Shown piece after piece: positions 1 to 9,880 of a stretch of 64,000 bases of DNA; positions within the stretch are counted from its first letter, which is position 1, and every line of letters starts with the position of its first letter. Made by a program: the position numbers and the translations under genes. Source of the stretch: JAZBPO01 sp963691775. GTDB taxonomy: Bacteria > Pseudomonadota > Gammaproteobacteria > Pseudomonadales > Azotimanducaceae. The DNA lies in the NCBI GenBank assembly GCA_963691775.1, contig OY829369.1, positions 3,534,001 to 3,598,000 on the forward strand, given 5' to 3'. The notes under the pieces are model-generated. The model searched no databases. It was not told the origin of the DNA and worked only from the letters and a program-made list of their open reading frames with translations.

Positions 1-578
1 ACCGCATCAGCCGCGCCGACGTCCCGCGCGACATCATGGCGCTGCCGGAGTCGGGACTCCGCATCGGCTGGGCGCCCGCCTACGCCTCCTTTCAGTCCTT
101 CGTCACTGCCATGCGGCTCCTCGAGGGTGACGCTGCAACGGCGGATTGGCTGCGGCGCACCCAGGCCACTGCGACGAGCTACGCAGGTGAACTGGGGGTG
201 GTGCTCGGCGTCGAACGCGGCGAGGTGGACGTCGGCTTCGCAAACCACTACTACACCCTTCGCCTGAAGTCGGGCCGCCCGGACGCAAAGGTAGCGCTCG
301 CCTTCACCCGCGGTGACGCGGGCAGCCTGATCAATGCCTCTGGCGTCGTTGCGCTGTCTGCACAGCCCATGGCGAAGAATTTCGTGCGCTACCTCCTGTC
401 CGAAGAGGTCCAGTCCTATCTCGCCCGAGAGGCCTTCGAAATCCCCCTCGCTGCGGGGATGGCGCCGCCGCCCGGGCTTGCGGCGCTAGACTCGCTCACG
501 CCGCCCGATGTCGATCTCACACAGCTCGCAGATCTGCGACCCACGCTGGAACTCATGCGATCCGTCGGCGTGCTCTAG
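1..578 (+). CDS. Ferric-iron ABC transporter substrate-binding protein, C-terminal part
   Basis: The reading frame is already open at the window edge (frame starting at base 3), so this is the C-terminal ~190 residues of a periplasmic solute-binding protein; the ATG at 36 is internal. It resembles the iron(III)-binding proteins of the FbpA/IdiA/FutA type. The segment ANHYYTLR carries the adjacent tyrosines that in this family bind Fe3+, and the following AFTRGDAGSLINASGVV and FVRYLLSEEVQ stretches are typical of the family C-lobe. It would capture ferric iron in the periplasm and deliver it to the permease encoded next. The stop codon overlaps the GTG start of the permease by one base (TAGTG), so the genes are translationally coupled. 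The metal specificity is inferred from the family, not proven. Confidence 0.85.
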   Translation, partial: RISRADVPRDIMALPESGLRIGWAPAYASFQSFVTAMRLLEGDAATADWLRRTQATATSYAGELGVVLGVERGEVDVGFANHYYTLRLKSGRPDAKVALAFTRGDAGSLINASGVVALSAQPMAKNFVRYLLSEEVQSYLAREAFEIPLAAGMAPPPGLAALDSLTPPDVDLTQLADLRPTLELMRSVGVL

Positions 579-2089
579 TGCCTCGTTCCTACCCTCTGGC
601 CCTCGCCGTCGCCCTGATGGCCTGCCTTCCGCTGCTGGTGTTGTTCGACCTTGCCGAAGCGCCGGATCGCTTGCTTGATCCCCGCAACCTTGAACTTCTC
701 TTATCCACCGTAGTGCTGACCGTTTCAGCGACGGCCGGCGCTGTGTTGCTTGGCGTCCCGCTCGCATTCCTGAGCACCTGCGTACGGCTGCCCTGGCATC
801 GTGTTTGGCTCGTGCTGTTTGCGGCGCCTCTTGCCCTGCCGAGCTATCTCGGCGCATTCACGGCGTACGCCGCGTTCGGGCCCGGCGGAGAAATAGTGCG
901 CGTGTTCGGTGTTTCCACGCCTCGGCTCTACGGCCTCGCTGGGGGCGCCCTGATCATGGCGCTCTACACTTACCCGTTCGTGCTCTTGACGACCCGTGCC
1001 GCCCTGCTCGGACTGGACGCCAGCTTGGTGAGCGCGGCGCGCACGCTCGGTCTGCCCCTCTGGCGCTGCCTGTTGTCCATCGTGCTGCCTCGCATCTACT
1101 CAGCGATCACCGCAGGCGCATTACTTGCCGCGCTCTACACGCTGTCTGACTTCGGCACACCTGCGATCATGGGCGTCGACACCTTCACGCGGCTGATCTA
1201 CGTCGAGTACAACGCCTTCGGGCTTCCCCAGGCCGCACTCCTGTCGCTGCAGTTGCTCGCGCTCGTGGGTCTCGTGCTGTTTGTGGAAAGTCGCATGCGA
1301 GCCCGCGCCGAGCGTCCTGGCCAGACGCTCCAGCTGTGGCCCTCACGTACGCGGATCGTGGCCTGCCTGGCCCTCGCGGCGCCTATTACGCTCATGGCGA
1401 TCGGTCTCCCCCTTGCCGTCTTCGGCCTCTGGCTCTGGCGCGAGGGCGCCGGGGGCTTCGACCCGGGGATCGCCTGGAATTCGATGCTGATAGCGCTCAT
1501 TGCAGCGCTTGCCGCGGTCCTGCTTGCGTTGCCCGTTGCGCAGGCGGCGCAGGCCGGCCCCTTCGGCCGCCTGCTCGAGCGAATCAGCTACTTCGGCTTT
1601 GGGGTGCCCGGGATCGTGATGGGCACGGCCCTCGTTTTCGTCGGCCTGCGGCTGCCCGCGCTCTACCAGACATTCACCCTCCTGATCCTCGGCTACGCCT
1701 GCCGCTTTCTTCCACTGGCGGTTGGTGCGATTCGCAGCAGCACGGAACGGCTGGAGTCCGGCATCACGAACGCGGCGCGCTCTCTCGGCGCGCCGCCGCG
1801 GGAGGTGTTCATGCGCATCACCCTGCCGCTGACCCTGCCGGGCGTGCTGGCGGGCGCGGCGCTCGTTTTTCTGGAAGTGATGCGGGAGTTGCCGGCAACG
1901 CTGCTCCTTGCACCAACGGGTTTCGAAACGCTTGCGACCTATCTCTGGCGCGTCTACGAGGCAGGTTACTTCGGTCGAGCGGCGATCCCGGGGCTTATGC
2001 TCGTACTACTGTCGGCCTTCGGCCTTGCGTTGATACTCACGGGCGAGCGCCGGGCCGAATTCGCGGTAAGCCAGGGCGAGGGCGAGTAA
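578..2089 (+). CDS. Iron(III) ABC transporter permease (FbpB type)
   Basis: A 503-residue inner-membrane permease with about twelve hydrophobic segments in two homologous halves, as usual for FbpB/SfuB-type fused permeases. Each half has the cytoplasmic EAA-like loop that docks the ATPase: SAARTLGLPLWRCLLSIVLP near residue 155 and NAARSLGAPPREVFMRITLP near residue 400. It forms the channel for the substrate delivered by the upstream binding protein. The start is GTG at 578, overlapping the previous stop; the stop TAA overlaps the ATG of the ATPase gene by one base. Tight overlaps on both sides indicate a single operon. Confidence 0.9.
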   Translation: MPRSYPLALAVALMACLPLLVLFDLAEAPDRLLDPRNLELLLSTVVLTVSATAGAVLLGVPLAFLSTCVRLPWHRVWLVLFAAPLALPSYLGAFTAYAAFGPGGEIVRVFGVSTPRLYGLAGGALIMALYTYPFVLLTTRAALLGLDASLVSAARTLGLPLWRCLLSIVLPRIYSAITAGALLAALYTLSDFGTPAIMGVDTFTRLIYVEYNAFGLPQAALLSLQLLALVGLVLFVESRMRARAERPGQTLQLWPSRTRIVACLALAAPITLMAIGLPLAVFGLWLWREGAGGFDPGIAWNSMLIALIAALAAVLLALPVAQAAQAGPFGRLLERISYFGFGVPGIVMGTALVFVGLRLPALYQTFTLLILGYACRFLPLAVGAIRSSTERLESGITNAARSLGAPPREVFMRITLPLTLPGVLAGAALVFLEVMRELPATLLLAPTGFETLATYLWRVYEAGYFGRAAIPGLMLVLLSAFGLALILTGERRAEFAVSQGEGE

Positions 2090-3117
2090 TGTTGAAGGTG
2101 AGCGATCTGACGGTGCGCTATGGCACGACGCCGGTTGTCCATGGTGTGGACTTCACGCTTGCCGCCGATGAAGTGCTCACCCTCGTCGGACCCACCGGGT
2201 GCGGCAAGACGACGATCCTGCACGCGCTCGCGGGCCTTCGTCCCCTCGCAGCCGGACGGATCGAGCTTGGAGCCTGGTCGGCGAGTCCGGATCACATCGT
2301 TCCGCCGGAGCAGCGTAACGTGGGCATGGTGTTCCAGGATTTCGCGCTCTTCCCGCATCTCAGCGTCCTCGACAACGTCGCGTTCCGAGTTCGCGAACGC
2401 GCGATCGCTGAACTGTGGATCGAACGGCTCGGCTTGTCGGACCTCCGGGAGGCGAAACCGGAACGACTGTCCGGCGGCCAGAAACAGCGCGTTGCATTGG
2501 CGAGGACGCTTGCCCACGAACCGGCACTAGTTCTGCTCGATGAGCCCCTTTCGAACCTCGACGCCGCGCTCAAGCGCACGCTGCGTTGGGAGATTCGGGA
2601 CGCTCTCAAGGCCGCATCGGTTCCTGCCGTATGGGTGACCCATGATCAGCAGGAGGCCCTGGGCGTCGGCGATCGCGTCGGCGTTCTGCGGGAGGGCCGA
2701 TTGGAGCAGCTTGCGCCTCCTGGGAGCTGCTTCGAGACCCCGGCCAATCGCTTCGTCGCGGCCTTTCTTGGCGATGCGACCTTCTTGCCCGGCACCATCG
2801 CAGGCGATCGCGTGGAGACGGAGCTCGGTGCGCTCGATGTGCTTCCGGGCGCGCCTGAGACCGGGCCCGTCGATGTTCTGCTTCGGCCGGGCGATCTTGA
2901 GCTTTCCGGCGCCGACGAAGATGGCGCCTGTCTCGGTACGGTCTGCTGGGTCCGCTACGAGGGCACCACGCGGCTTTACGCCATTCGTCTTCGCAACGGT
3001 GTCGAGCTAGAGCTGCGCACACACTCAGACAGCGCTTTCGCGCCGTCAGAGCGGGTCGCGCTCCGCGTCCGAGAAGGCCGACGCTTCACCTGCTTTTCGA
3101 GCGACGCGCGTCCGTAG
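2089..3117 (+). CDS. Iron(III) ABC transporter ATP-binding protein (FbpC type)
   Basis: A 342-residue ABC ATPase that powers the preceding permease. Walker A is GPTGCGKTT (Thr replaces the commoner Ser after Pro), the Q-loop is in VFQDFALFP, the signature is LSGGQKQR, Walker B is ALVLLDEP with D-loop SNLDA, and the H-loop is WVTHDQQEA. A C-terminal region of about 110 residues resembles the TOBE-type regulatory domain of FbpC/PotA-like subunits. The start is the ATG at 2089 (TAATG overlap with the permease); the frame is open far upstream, but that stretch only shadows the permease gene. It completes the binding protein-permease-ATPase set. Confidence 0.92.
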   Translation: MLKVSDLTVRYGTTPVVHGVDFTLAADEVLTLVGPTGCGKTTILHALAGLRPLAAGRIELGAWSASPDHIVPPEQRNVGMVFQDFALFPHLSVLDNVAFRVRERAIAELWIERLGLSDLREAKPERLSGGQKQRVALARTLAHEPALVLLDEPLSNLDAALKRTLRWEIRDALKAASVPAVWVTHDQQEALGVGDRVGVLREGRLEQLAPPGSCFETPANRFVAAFLGDATFLPGTIAGDRVETELGALDVLPGAPETGPVDVLLRPGDLELSGADEDGACLGTVCWVRYEGTTRLYAIRLRNGVELELRTHSDSAFAPSERVALRVREGRRFTCFSSDARP

Positions 3118-3626
3118 CCATACGGCTGCGGCGCTTGGCTGCAGGGTATCTCCCGGGGCGGGAAGCGGAAGGGGGCGGTGCTGTTCTTTGCGCGCGTGAG
3201 TGGCTGCGGGCGCTCGCATAAGCAAACCCCAATGGTGTGTGCGACCTGCCTTGGCGGGCGGAACCTCGCTCGGCTTCAACGCATTCGCTTCGACTGCCCC
3301 TCTATGGTGCAAGGGGCTTTCCGGCCGCACTGCCGTATTTGGCAAGTGCGTGCGCCTCGGAGGTTTCGAAGGGTCGATCAACGAATTCGCTTTGAATCAT
3401 GCTCGGCGCCACGATCTTCACCCGGACGTCAAAGGCCCCGAGCGGGTAGTGGGGTGATTTCGATTCGCCTTCCATCGCGAATCTCGAGCCGTGGTGAAGG
3501 ATGGCAGGCGGGCAGGTTATGACCACGAAGTTTGCGATGATGCTTCGAGAGCCGACACAAAGCCGTTCTCGCACCACCGAATACAAAGCTCGAAGGGGTG
3601 CGTTGGCGGCTAAACAAGGAGGCACT
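3118..3626. other. Intergenic gap, no gene recognised
   Basis: About 500 bases between the iron ABC operon and the DUF418 gene. Short open frames exist on both strands but none has a recognisable domain. The only clear signal is a strong ribosome binding site, AAGGAGG at 3616-3622, which fixes the start of the next gene at 3627. Confidence 0.5.
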
Positions 3627-4925
3627 ATGTCGGAAGCCGGATCAGTCGACACCAGGCTGCCCACGACCGAAGCTGGCCGGATCGAATCTCTTGACGTGCT
3701 TCGCGGGTTCGCGCTGCTCGGAATCTTGCTCCTGAATATCATCGGTTTCGGGATGTTATCCCCTTCCTATTCAAACCCGGGCTTCGATTTGGCAGGCGCA
3801 AGCGCGATCAACGTCAGCAGTTGGATCGTGGTGGAGCTTTTCGCCGAGGGAGCCATGCGCTGCCTCTTCTCGATCTTGTTCGGCGCTGGTGTTGTGCTCT
3901 TTACCGATACCAAATCTGGTTGGGTCCACTACAGGCGAACGTTCTGGCTGCTGATGTTTGGTTTATTCAATGCCTACATTTTGCTGTGGAGCGGCGACAT
4001 CCTGGTGACGTACGCGTTGGCGGGGGCGGTGCTGTATTTGGCGCGTAATCGATCGGCGAAGGCTCTGATTATGATCGCCGGGGTTCTGATTATTTTGATG
4101 TCACTCCTGCATGCGGTGACGGCGTATGGCTTGGGTGAAGCAGCTAAAGCGCAGCAACGAGTGCTCGCCGCAGAAGCGAATGGCGATGAGATTCACAGGG
4201 TTGATCAAGAAGCGGCTCTGGCTTGGCAAGAATTTACAGGTGACTTTGAACTGGACGATGCTGGCGCGAAAGCAGAGATCGCGGCGCGAACAGACAGCTA
4301 CTCCAGCGTATTTAGCTGGACCGCCGATCAGAACGCCGGTGTATATGCTTTCGTGCTCCCGATTTTCTTATTTTGGGACGCACTCGCCATGATGATTTTG
4401 GGGATGGCGCTCTATAAGACCGGCGTGCTGCAGGCCGCTCGAAGTCGAGCTTTCTATATCAAGCTCACGATAGCCGGTTTCGGGTTGGGCTTGATTGTCA
4501 ATGCGTACGAAGCATATCGAGCTCTTTCGAGTGATTTCGACGTAATGTCAACGTTTGCTCAGATGCAGCCAACCTACCACTTCGGGCGCTTGTCGGTGGC
4601 GCTTGGTTATATCGGTCTGTTGTGCCTGATTTGCCGGTCTGACGTGCTGCAGGCGTTCACTACGCGGCTCGCATTGGTAGGCCGAATGGCACTCACCAAC
4701 TATCTGATGCAGTCGCTGATCTGCGCGGTAATCTTTACCGGACTTGGTTTCGGGCTGCTCGGTGACTGGCAGCGAATTGAGCTTTACGGCGTAGTCATCG
4801 CCATTTGGGCTTTCCAGATCTGGCTTAGTGCTTTCTGGCTTCAGCGGTATCGACTTGGCCCGTTGGAGTGGGTTTGGCGAGCCTTAAGCTATGGTTCTGC
4901 ACCCTCGATCAAGCGGGCGCCCTAG
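3627..4925 (+). CDS. DUF418 family membrane protein (YeiB-like)
   Basis: A 432-residue polytopic membrane protein. The N-terminal motif ESLDVLRGFALLGILLLNI and the C-terminal half (GRMALTNYLMQSLICAVIF, then a run of hydrophobic segments ending in LGPLEWVWRALSYG) are diagnostic of the DUF418/YeiB family. Its biochemical role is unknown; it is often linked to acyl- or sugar-modification families by fold. The start is the ATG at 3627, seven bases after a perfect AAGGAGG; the frame is open back to 3501 but has no comparable RBS there. The gene stands alone. Its codons are somewhat richer in A/T than those of the flanking genes. Confidence 0.85.
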   Translation: MSEAGSVDTRLPTTEAGRIESLDVLRGFALLGILLLNIIGFGMLSPSYSNPGFDLAGASAINVSSWIVVELFAEGAMRCLFSILFGAGVVLFTDTKSGWVHYRRTFWLLMFGLFNAYILLWSGDILVTYALAGAVLYLARNRSAKALIMIAGVLIILMSLLHAVTAYGLGEAAKAQQRVLAAEANGDEIHRVDQEAALAWQEFTGDFELDDAGAKAEIAARTDSYSSVFSWTADQNAGVYAFVLPIFLFWDALAMMILGMALYKTGVLQAARSRAFYIKLTIAGFGLGLIVNAYEAYRALSSDFDVMSTFAQMQPTYHFGRLSVALGYIGLLCLICRSDVLQAFTTRLALVGRMALTNYLMQSLICAVIFTGLGFGLLGDWQRIELYGVVIAIWAFQIWLSAFWLQRYRLGPLEWVWRALSYGSAPSIKRAP

Positions 4926-5564
4926 CCAAATTTGCGAACGATATCGCTGCCCGCCTTCTCTTCGGCCACAGCAACGGGTGCGCGGGATCGATATCGTCGT
5001 GCGCCGGCCTTGCGGCGGGGGCTGTCGGCGATGGCGCAGGTACGCCGGCGGATGTCGCTGAGCCGTGGCGTACCGAGCAAATTTCCGATCACGTGCGGCG
5101 GAAAGGATTGTGGCAGGTGGCGCCGGCGCGTGCGGCGACGAGTTGTTTCGTGATCGAGGAGCGCATAGAGATTGCTACACGAAGAACATGCGAGGGCGGC
5201 GACTCCTGCGTGCGAGGCCCAGGAGTAATGGCGCGATCGAAGTCTCAGTAAGCGGTGGCGCACTGCTGGCGTACGCGCCAATGGGTCGATGTGGGCGGAT
5301 TGAGGGGCGTGCTTCAGCGATGGGCCTGTCATGCAGCGTACGGAGATGCGTGGTTGCGAGATCCTGGAGACCGTCCTGCTATCGAAGTTTTCTCGCCGCC
5401 GATTACAAGGCAACGGATTCTTTGGGCACTTCGCTCTCGGGAACCGCTTCGAAACCGGCCCGGGCGTACGGGTACGTTTCTGGGAAAACCCGGGTCGGAA
5501 TTGATGGCCGCCTCGCTTGCGTTTCGTAGCCTCCGGGTAGAGAAAAAGCGATCGCGCGCAATAG
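4926..5564. other. Intergenic gap, no gene recognised
   Basis: About 640 bases. Open frames on both strands are short, arginine-rich and without domains, as expected of GC-rich noncoding DNA. No repeat, hairpin or RNA gene stands out. Confidence 0.45.
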
Positions 5565-6386
5565 TTGTTGCCCTGTGGGCTGGATGAAAGAACATTGCGG
5601 AATCTTGGAGAGGAACTGCAGCTAGCGCTGCATCTGGTGGAGGGCGCTGCCGAGGTCGCGCTCGCACACCTGGGGCGCGGGAATGCTTCCAGGACGAAGG
5701 ATGATGGATCGCCGGTCACCGATGCTGACATCGAAGTCGAGCGTCAGATCTTGGAGCACCTCACCCAAGAACGGCCAGACGACGCAATGCTTGGCGAGGA
5801 ATTCGGCGCTGTAGCGGGCCGCTCCGGATGGTGCTGGCTTATAGACCCGATCGATGGAACCTGGAACTACACTTCCGGCCGGGACGAGTGGGGCACACAC
5901 GTTGCGCTCTCCGATCGTAATGAGTTGGTCCTCGGCGTGATCTCGCGGCCCGCCTCGCGTTCAAATTGGTGGGCGACGAAGGGAGGTGGTGCCTTCTCCA
6001 GTTCCCCAAACGGGGGCGTAGTGCGTCTTGCTGCGTCGCGGCAAAGCGCCCTCAGCGAGAGTAGGGCAACGGTTTGGATCGAGGGTCCGAGCCGGGACGT
6101 GGATGCAGTCAAGCGCCATGCGCGCTGGGTTACGCCGACGCTGGATTCGATCCTCGAGGTGGCCGAAGGGAAGCTAGAAGCTGTGATCGATCCGGGGGGG
6201 CATCCTTGGGACCACGCGCCTGCGGTCGTGATCGTCGAGGAGGCGGGTGGGCGTTTCTTCGATCGCTACGGTGGACGGCGCATCGATCAGGGCCATGTCC
6301 GTTTCACCAATGGACACATCGACGAGGCCTTGCGCGATTTACTCAAGCTTGAAGGCGAGGGCGGCTTCGGCGCCTCTCCGCTTTGA
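5565..6386 (+). CDS. Inositol monophosphatase family protein (possible histidinol-phosphatase)
   Basis: A soluble enzyme of up to 273 residues in the Mg2+-dependent IMPase superfamily. All metal-site motifs are present: GEEFG (around residues 77-81), WLIDPIDGTWNY (91-102) and WDHAPAVVIVEEAGG (215-229). The family removes phosphate from small sugars or inositol; the family member HisN acts on histidinol phosphate, and the overall sequence would fit that, but no his genes are nearby to support it. The start is uncertain: TTG codons at 5565 and 5568 and a later TTG at about 5592 are the only nearby in-frame options, and no ATG precedes the conserved region. Confidence 0.85.
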   Translation: MLPCGLDERTLRNLGEELQLALHLVEGAAEVALAHLGRGNASRTKDDGSPVTDADIEVERQILEHLTQERPDDAMLGEEFGAVAGRSGWCWLIDPIDGTWNYTSGRDEWGTHVALSDRNELVLGVISRPASRSNWWATKGGGAFSSSPNGGVVRLAASRQSALSESRATVWIEGPSRDVDAVKRHARWVTPTLDSILEVAEGKLEAVIDPGGHPWDHAPAVVIVEEAGGRFFDRYGGRRIDQGHVRFTNGHIDEALRDLLKLEGEGGFGASPL

Positions 6387-6842
6387 GCACTGGGCGGCTG
6401 TTCGTGCGACTCCGAGACGGCTTCGCGAACATCCAACCCCGTTCCTTGATTGGCTCAGACGCGTCGGGGGCTCTATCGAGGATCGCGTTGAGACTACTGC
6501 CCGAAGCGTTCGGCGGGTGTGGGGCGCAAGCGCGCGTGCAATCTAGAAAGGCTGTGTCGAGCGACAACCCAATCAGCCGCCCGGGCGACACCCAGATTTA
6601 CGTCCCCCACGACGATACCCCGATAGCCTCGTCCGCTTGCATTGCCGGCGGAAACGAACGAGGTGGTTGTCGACTTTGAGATACAGATGACCATCAAGAC
6701 CTTGGCGCGCAGTGGCGCGGCGAACCGATCCATCGCCCGCCGACTCGGCCTCTCTCTTTATCTGCTCCACTTGCCGAAAACACGTGGACTGTGCGCCGGG
6801 GTCTCAGTTGACTGAGTGCCTGATTTGAAGACTGAGAGCGCT
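6387..6842. other. Intergenic gap, no gene recognised
   Basis: About 450 bases between the phosphatase-like gene and the serine hydrolase. No frame has a domain or a convincing RBS. The last 80 bases are AT-richer and probably hold the promoter of the hydrolase gene. Confidence 0.4.
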
Positions 6843-8639
6843 ATGCCCTCGATCAGCCCATTTATTCTGCGTCTCTGCGTTGCTCTTTTGGCCCACGCGC
6901 CCATGGCTTCCGCTGCGGTGCGAGAGCCTCCCAGTGGAATTTGGTTCTGGGCGGACAAAGGAGCGCCGGCAATCAGATGGGTTTCGGTCAAAAGGCAGGG
7001 TAATGACGTCGAGTTTAAATTGGATGGCACTACCATCGCCGTTCAACGTTCAGGCAGGTCGATCTCGTTCCGGCTAGACAATCAAGAGCGGTTCGAAGGC
7101 GAAATCCTAGATGCCGACACCATTGCTGGAACCTGGTACCAGCCGCGAAGCGATTACTTCTATTCATCCATGGCAACTCAGGTCGAGTTGGCTGTGGCTG
7201 AAGATGGCTGGACGTCGACCGAGGTTCATCTGCAGCCCAGGCCCTTTCACCTGTTCTTGGATTTCTTCAAGGATGGGCCTGAGAGCACATTCGCGGCGCT
7301 GAGAAATCCAGAGCGGAACGACATTCTAAGCGCCACGCGTTTCAGAGTAGTACCGGACACTGAACAGCCCGCTCGTTGGTTCCTCGAGGCGGGCTCTGGC
7401 AATCGAAAAGTATCGATCCCGATTGTTGTAGACGATGAATTTATCGAAATGTCGCACTTTCAGGTTGACGGCACAGTGACGTTTTCTCGCGCTAGAGATG
7501 AGGACCTTGATCGCTATTACAGCCGACCAAGGTCCCCCACCCACGCGCTCTCTGACGTGCCGCAGCTGGACGATGGGTGGCGAGTGAAAGGCGTTGCGGA
7601 GGCGGGCTTCGACGCTACGAAACTCAACAGCCTCGTCGGTTACCTCGCATCTCAGGATCCACGCGAATTACGCCCGCAGCTCATACACAGCCTGTTGGTG
7701 TCGCACCGTGGCCATCTCGTGTTGGAGGAATATTTCTACGGGCATTCACGGGAGGAAGTTCACGACAGCAGATCCATGGCGAAGGTCTTTGGCACGGTGC
7801 TCGTGGGTGCAGCTAACCAGCAGGGCCTGGAAATTTCGGTAGAAGAGCCCCCCTTGCCTCCTATCCTGGAGGCCCACCGACAGCCGGTAACGGAGGAAGA
7901 TCGACAAATTACGCTGGCGCATCTGCTCACGTACACAACCGGGTTGAACACCAGTGAAGACGATCAATCTCCTGGTTCCGAGGAGAACATGTGGGACCAG
8001 GCAGAGAACTTTTGGCTGTATACAGCCTCGCTGGAAAAGCTTCACGCGCCAGGCTCGGTATATGCCTACTCTTCCGCGAGCGCGCACATGGTCGGGTCCG
8101 TTATTGAAAAAAGAACAAAGACAAGTGTGCGAGAGTATTTTCATGAGACTATCGCTAAACCGCTTGGGTTTTCTGCCTATCACTGGAATTTGACGCCCGA
8201 TGGAACGTCCTACTTAGGTGGCGGAGTTTATCTAAGGCCGAGGGACGCGCTGAAGATTGGTGCGCTGTATTCGCAGGGGGGGCGGTGGTACGGAAATCAG
8301 ATATTACCTGAGCAGTGGGTGACCGATTCGACTATGCCCAGGGTCGACATCACGCCAGAGACGACGGGGTTAAGCGAGCGACAGTTTTCCAACTTTTATT
8401 TCCCCGGCCAGCAGGCTTACCAGTGGCGGGTGGACAAGATAGCGTCCGGCGGGAAAAGCTACTCCAGTTATCTGGCCACTGGCAACGGAGGGCAAATGAT
8501 TATAGTTGTCCCGGAGCTGGAGTTGGCGGTCGGCTTCACCGGTGGTAACTACCGAATGGGGTCCGTGTGGTGGCGCTGGTCGCAAACTATTATCGGCGAC
8601 TATCTGATTCCCGCTCTGCTCAGCGGTCCCGCTGATTAG
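6843..8639 (+). CDS. Exported serine hydrolase, beta-lactamase/class C esterase family
   Basis: A 598-residue protein with an N-terminal signal peptide (hydrophobic core FILRLCVALLAHAPMASA) and a C-terminal beta-lactamase-fold domain. Active-site signatures are SMAK (SxxK, about residue 311), YAYSSAS (Tyr of the YxN/S motif, about residue 409) and the GNGGQMIIVVPELELAVG stretch that replaces the KTG strand in esterase-like members. The N-terminal ~250 residues form a beta-rich region of unknown role. Related proteins are esterases, 6-aminohexanoate-dimer hydrolases or D-aminopeptidases, so the substrate cannot be named. The ATG at 6843 is preferred over the GTG at 6816 because it directly starts the signal peptide. 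Confidence 0.85.
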   Translation: MPSISPFILRLCVALLAHAPMASAAVREPPSGIWFWADKGAPAIRWVSVKRQGNDVEFKLDGTTIAVQRSGRSISFRLDNQERFEGEILDADTIAGTWYQPRSDYFYSSMATQVELAVAEDGWTSTEVHLQPRPFHLFLDFFKDGPESTFAALRNPERNDILSATRFRVVPDTEQPARWFLEAGSGNRKVSIPIVVDDEFIEMSHFQVDGTVTFSRARDEDLDRYYSRPRSPTHALSDVPQLDDGWRVKGVAEAGFDATKLNSLVGYLASQDPRELRPQLIHSLLVSHRGHLVLEEYFYGHSREEVHDSRSMAKVFGTVLVGAANQQGLEISVEEPPLPPILEAHRQPVTEEDRQITLAHLLTYTTGLNTSEDDQSPGSEENMWDQAENFWLYTASLEKLHAPGSVYAYSSASAHMVGSVIEKRTKTSVREYFHETIAKPLGFSAYHWNLTPDGTSYLGGGVYLRPRDALKIGALYSQGGRWYGNQILPEQWVTDSTMPRVDITPETTGLSERQFSNFYFPGQQAYQWRVDKIASGGKSYSSYLATGNGGQMIIVVPELELAVGFTGGNYRMGSVWWRWSQTIIGDYLIPALLSGPAD

Positions 8640-8917
8640 CACTGCCGTCGGCATTAGACGCTATACAACGCGATCGGACCCGATTGAATCGCCGCACTCG
8701 CCCGGGGGTGGCGGAAAGCGCTCCGTAGACGCCCAGCGCATCGGGCGTCGCGATGTACTGAGTCAGGGATGATGCTGAGGTGGAAATCAATCGGGATCCT
8801 TACGTTCCGAATGGCGCAGTAAGGAAGTAGCTCCAGCGGTCACCAGAGGTTTGCTTGACCGCCCTCGTCGCTTACCCAGGGTCAATGAGCCGCGGCCTTG
8901 CGCTTCGTATGGCTCGT

Positions 8918-9880
8918 TTACGTCCTGAGCGTCCAGGTCCGGCTCTCAGCGACTTCCTTGAATCCGCAGGATCCGTACAAGGCTTGCGCTGGGGCGTTGA
9001 AACCTGCGGTGTAGATTCTGCAGCCGCGCATGCCACGCTTCTTCAAGCGCACCAGGCCGGCCAAGATCAGGGCCTTGCTGACGCCTGTTCCGCGATGCGC
9101 GGGCCGGGTGCCGAAAGGCTCTACCGAACCAATGCGCGCGCTCGCGTCCCGCCAGAACACGCTGCACGCCGCAATCTCGCCAGATTCATGGGTTGCGACC
9201 AGATTCAATTCGGGCTCAAAGACCTGGGCCAGGCCGCGTACACGCTCGTAGTGGGCGAGGGTAAACCCTTCGGAAGGTGCCCACGCGCTCCTGTGAGCTG
9301 CGACGAAGGCTTCGAGACCGGCCTGAGATCGGGGCACCGGCGCTATCTTGTAGCCGGAGGGCGTGGAGGGCGAGAGCTCGCCGAGATCATGCACAAGGTA
9401 GGGTTCGCGATGAGCGGACAGCGCAAAACCGCGCGATTCAAGGACCTGCTCGAGGAGGTCATCGGTCGCCATTACCGGGATCGCGAGCTCTCGATGTGAT
9501 GTTGTGGTCGGGCGAGGATTCCGGATGGCCTCGGCCCAGTCGTCCATCGTTCTATGGTCGAGATAGGGCAAGCTCGCGGCGGGCCATCGCTTGCGAAGGT
9601 CCAGCCCCCAATTCAGCATCTCGCCGGCAAGGGGCTCGTCTACCTTTGAATCGAGCTGAAGCAGCAACAGGCAGGGTGGCTGAAACCATGCGAAGCCCGC
9701 CAGCCGCTCCTTCGCGTACCACAGCCTGAGGAATTCCTTCGGATTACTGCCTGGCAGTTGCCATGCGAGGTCGCTGTTCATGAATTGGGCTGGCTCGGGC
9801 CAGCGCTCACGCGCGTGATCGCTCAGGAATTGGAGCAGCACCGGGAGATGGGGCCTTGCAAAGTTGGTCGCGCGGTACAT
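8918..9880 (-). CDS. GNAT family N-acetyltransferase
   Basis: A 320-residue protein with a C-terminal GNAT domain: acetyl-CoA binding motif A reads PAHRGTGVSKALI and is followed by GCRIYTAGFNAPAQALYGSCGF, the usual motif B. The N-terminal half (FLSDHARERWPEPAQFMNS and onward) looks like a diverged second GNAT-like fold, as in two-domain acetyltransferases. The substrate is unknown. The start is taken at 9880 (MYRATNFARPHL); the frame continues open to 10108 but the extra 76 residues have no conserved character. The gene converges on the serine hydrolase gene. Confidence 0.8.
   Translation of the reverse strand: MYRATNFARPHLPVLLQFLSDHARERWPEPAQFMNSDLAWQLPGSNPKEFLRLWYAKERLAGFAWFQPPCLLLLQLDSKVDEPLAGEMLNWGLDLRKRWPAASLPYLDHRTMDDWAEAIRNPRPTTTSHRELAIPVMATDDLLEQVLESRGFALSAHREPYLVHDLGELSPSTPSGYKIAPVPRSQAGLEAFVAAHRSAWAPSEGFTLAHYERVRGLAQVFEPELNLVATHESGEIAACSVFWRDASARIGSVEPFGTRPAHRGTGVSKALILAGLVRLKKRGMRGCRIYTAGFNAPAQALYGSCGFKEVAESRTWTLRT

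Noticed and set aside
1336..2088. N-terminal extension of the iron ABC ATPase frame
   Set aside because: It overlaps the permease gene in another frame; the conserved protein starts at ATG 2089 with a TAATG overlap.
3200..3457. Frame at 3200-3457 as an integron-cassette-like (attC) translation
   Set aside because: The protein composition was reminiscent, but no paired GTTRRRY/RYYYAAC core sites or integrase were found.
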